This document shows, in pieces, positions 4,830-6,537 of a stretch of 6,537 nucleotides of DNA. The DNA is from JACQNR01 sp049515175 (GTDB lineage: Bacteria; Acidobacteriota; Terriglobia; UBA7540): positions 1 to 6,537 of the forward strand of contig JBEKUI010000254.1 of assembly GCA_049515175.1 (NCBI GenBank), in the 5' to 3' direction. Within the stretch, counting starts at the first letter, position 1. Each line of letters begins with the position of its first letter. The notes under the pieces were generated by a model. It made no database searches. It worked only from the letters and a program-made list of their open reading frames with translations, and was not told the DNA's origin. Both the position numbers and the translations under genes were made by a program.

Positions 4830-6537
4830 GTGAATTCCCTCTCCGCACCGGGTCGCGCGGCCTTGCCGGTTCGGGATCTCGCCCTGCTGCTGGCAGTCGC
4901 CGGCCTCCTGTTCTTCGCCTGGCTGGGCCGGCTTCCACTCATCGAGCCGGACGAAGGACGCAACGCCGAAGTGGCGCGCGAGATGCTTGCGACGGGCGAC
5001 CTCATCACCCCGCATTTCAATACCCTGACTTATCTCGACAAGCCCGCGGTGTATTTCTGGATGGTGGCGGCGTCGTTCCGCGCCGCGGGCGTGAATGAGT
5101 GGGCGGCGCGATTGCCCTCCGCGCTGATGGCGCTGGCCACGATGTTTCTGGTCTGGTTTCTGGCGCGAAGGATGTTCGGCAACGGGGCTGGATTGCGTGC
5201 CGGGCTGGCATTTGCCACCGCCCCGCTCGTCATCGTCTATTCCCGATACGTCATCTTCGATATGACGCTGGCCTTTCTTGTGTGCGCCGCGATGGTGAGT
5301 TATTGGCAGGCGCAAGCCAGCGACTTCAGACGACCCCTCTTTGACATGATCTTTTTTGCCGCCCTGGGTGTGGCAGCGATTACCAAAGGTCCGGTTGGCT
5401 TCTTGTTGCCGCTGCTTTCGGTGCTGGCTTTTGCGGGAATCACGGGACGGTGGCGTGACCTGCGCAGGCTTCGCTGGGGCCTTGGCCTACTCGTGTTTGT
5501 GGCCGCAGCGCTACCCTGGTTCTTGGCCGTTTCAGTCCGGAATCCAGGCTTCCTGCGTTACGCCCTTTGGCAGGAAAGCTTGCAGCGATTCGCGACGGGC
5601 AGCACGCGTCGCGGCGGTAGCTTCTTTTACTACTTGCCCGTTTATCTCGGAGGGTACCTTCCCTGGAGCTTCTTTCTCCTTTACGCGGGATTGACGCGGC
5701 TGAAGCTCTGGCGGCGTTTGCGCGAGGAAAGCGACCGACCCACTGCATATCTGGTTTCCTGGGTTGCCGTGGTTTTCATCTTCTTCACGATATCCCGGTC
5801 CAAGCTGCCGGGATACTTCCTGCCCGCCGTGGCGCCCTTGAGCATCCTGACGGCGAAAGTCTGGGAGGATTTTGAAACGTCGGAATCGGACCGCCCCCGC
5901 TGGCTGGGTCCTGGCTTCCTGACCTTGACCGCCCTGGGAATCGTGGTTGCTGTTCTGCCCCAAGCTTTCCGGTGGGAGGCCGTCGCCGCGGCCGCCAGTC
6001 GCAAAATTCCTCCAGGCGCGCTGGTACTCCTCAAACCTTCTCTGTTTTATTCCGGCTTGGCATTGGCCGCGTTGGGAATCTTGGGGCGCAACCTGACGCG
6101 CCATTCGACGGCTGCAAAGTCGAGCCTGATATCCTTGGCGCTGCTCGCGATGGCCATGCCGCTCCTGCTGGTTCGCTGGGCACCGGCGCTTGAGGCCTAC
6201 GCGAACGTTGTCTCGTCCCGGCGTCTGGCCCAGGCGATCCAGCAAGGCCCGGAAAAAGATTTGCCCGTTTACGGTTATTATTGTTTCCGCACGAGTCTGC
6301 CGTTTTACCTGCAACGCCCGGTGAACCTGGTGACGACGGACGCGAGCGAACTGACCAGCAACTACGTCGCTGCGAACCTGGCTCGCATGCGCCAGGAGAC
6401 GACTGCTGCCGGGCCGGATTCCGTGCTCTCCGATCCGCAAGACCTTCGCGCCCGCGTCCAGCGCGCCACACGCCCGCTCCTCGTAATGGTCCGAGTGCGC
6501 GACGCCCAAAAACTTCTGGACGCTGTTCCAAATGCGG
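4830..6537 (+). CDS. ArnT-like membrane glycosyltransferase (GT83/GT39), 3' end cut off
   Basis: This is an integral inner-membrane GT-C transferase; 569 codons are visible and the frame is still open at the window end. Relatives such as ArnT use a polyprenyl-phosphate sugar and modify lipid A, proteins or other acceptors on the periplasmic side. After the first membrane helix (~16-33) comes the catalytic periplasmic loop motif LPLIEPDEGRNAEVAREML (35-53, acidic pair D41-E42). Then come LDKPAVYFWMVA (69-80), SRYVIFDMTLAF (138-149), ITKGPVGFLLP (184-194) and the family hallmark SRSKLPGYFLPAVAPLSIL (322-340). About a dozen membrane helices reach ~449, followed by a soluble domain with YGYYCFRTSLPFYLQRPV (481-498). 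The length already matches ArnT (~550 aa), so little is missing. GTG at 4830 is used; an in-frame TTG at 4812 with GGAAG upstream is equally possible. It follows the GT2 gene in the same frame, and the pair surely forms one operon and pathway. The acceptor is unknown. Confidence 0.92.
   Translation, partial: MNSLSAPGRAALPVRDLALLLAVAGLLFFAWLGRLPLIEPDEGRNAEVAREMLATGDLITPHFNTLTYLDKPAVYFWMVAASFRAAGVNEWAARLPSALMALATMFLVWFLARRMFGNGAGLRAGLAFATAPLVIVYSRYVIFDMTLAFLVCAAMVSYWQAQASDFRRPLFDMIFFAALGVAAITKGPVGFLLPLLSVLAFAGITGRWRDLRRLRWGLGLLVFVAAALPWFLAVSVRNPGFLRYALWQESLQRFATGSTRRGGSFFYYLPVYLGGYLPWSFFLLYAGLTRLKLWRRLREESDRPTAYLVSWVAVVFIFFTISRSKLPGYFLPAVAPLSILTAKVWEDFETSESDRPRWLGPGFLTLTALGIVVAVLPQAFRWEAVAAAASRKIPPGALVLLKPSLFYSGLALAALGILGRNLTRHSTAAKSSLISLALLAMAMPLLLVRWAPALEAYANVVSSRRLAQAIQQGPEKDLPVYGYYCFRTSLPFYLQRPVNLVTTDASELTSNYVAANLARMRQETTAAGPDSVLSDPQDLRARVQRATRPLLVMVRVRDAQKLLDAVPNA

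Noticed and set aside
4813..4837. Direct repeat TGAATTC, 18 bp apart, after each candidate start of the ArnT-like gene
   Set aside because: A 7-bp repeat is too short to mean much; it only makes the choice between TTG 4812 and GTG 4830 harder.
4026..5315. 429-codon open frame on the minus strand
   Set aside because: It lies wholly antisense to the GT2 and ArnT-like genes, whose conserved motifs are unmistakable; the antisense product is low-complexity and rich in Arg, Gly, His and Gln.
5532..6509. 325-codon open frame on the minus strand
   Set aside because: It is antisense to the ArnT-like gene, including its SRSKLPGYFLP hallmark; the product has no recognisable domain and results from GC-rich codon bias.

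Overview
The window comes from a GC-rich bacterial chromosome. Third codon positions in the clear genes are dominated by G and C, and Shine-Dalgarno sites of the GGAGG type precede several starts. A BON-domain lipoprotein carrying a second 'IPAGT' beta domain plus a glycine zipper, next to a GT2/ArnT-like glycosyltransferase pair, resembles what is common in Acidobacteriota. That assignment rests on gene style, not on a marker gene. There is no rRNA, tRNA, CRISPR array, transposase or insertion sequence here.

Left part (1-1367): a long gene-poor stretch (1-407) holds AT-rich palindromes, several short perfect hairpins and a 55-codon ORF of doubtful status. It leads to a consensus -10 box and a helix-turn-helix/coiled-coil regulator (408-932, +). 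The regulator converges on a 65-aa unrecognised protein (953-1150, -). The 217-bp gap between that small gene and the next one holds a good minus-strand promoter, a plus-strand element resembling the regulator's own promoter, and a long imperfect inverted repeat.

Middle part (1368-3768, all minus): a BON-domain lipoprotein (3768-2698) is followed by a ~300-bp gap with what looks like the orphan tail of a lost or shrunken gene. After that comes a glycerol-1-phosphate-dehydrogenase-like metal-dependent dehydrogenase (2390-1368). The lipoprotein leader contains two interleaved perfect inverted repeats that would fold as an H-type pseudoknot.

Right part (4005-6537, plus): divergent from the lipoprotein is a two-gene operon. 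It has a family 2 glycosyltransferase that probably loads a sugar onto a polyprenyl phosphate carrier, then an ArnT-like (GT83/GT39) integral membrane transferase that would use that lipid-linked sugar on the outer face of the inner membrane. The two genes share a reading frame and are separated by a single TGA. The second gene runs off the window end.

I see no complete new multi-gene system. The most unusual signals are the leader pseudoknot, the orphan coding tail at 2528-2668, the shared promoter-like element near the regulator, and the same-frame glycosyltransferase pair.
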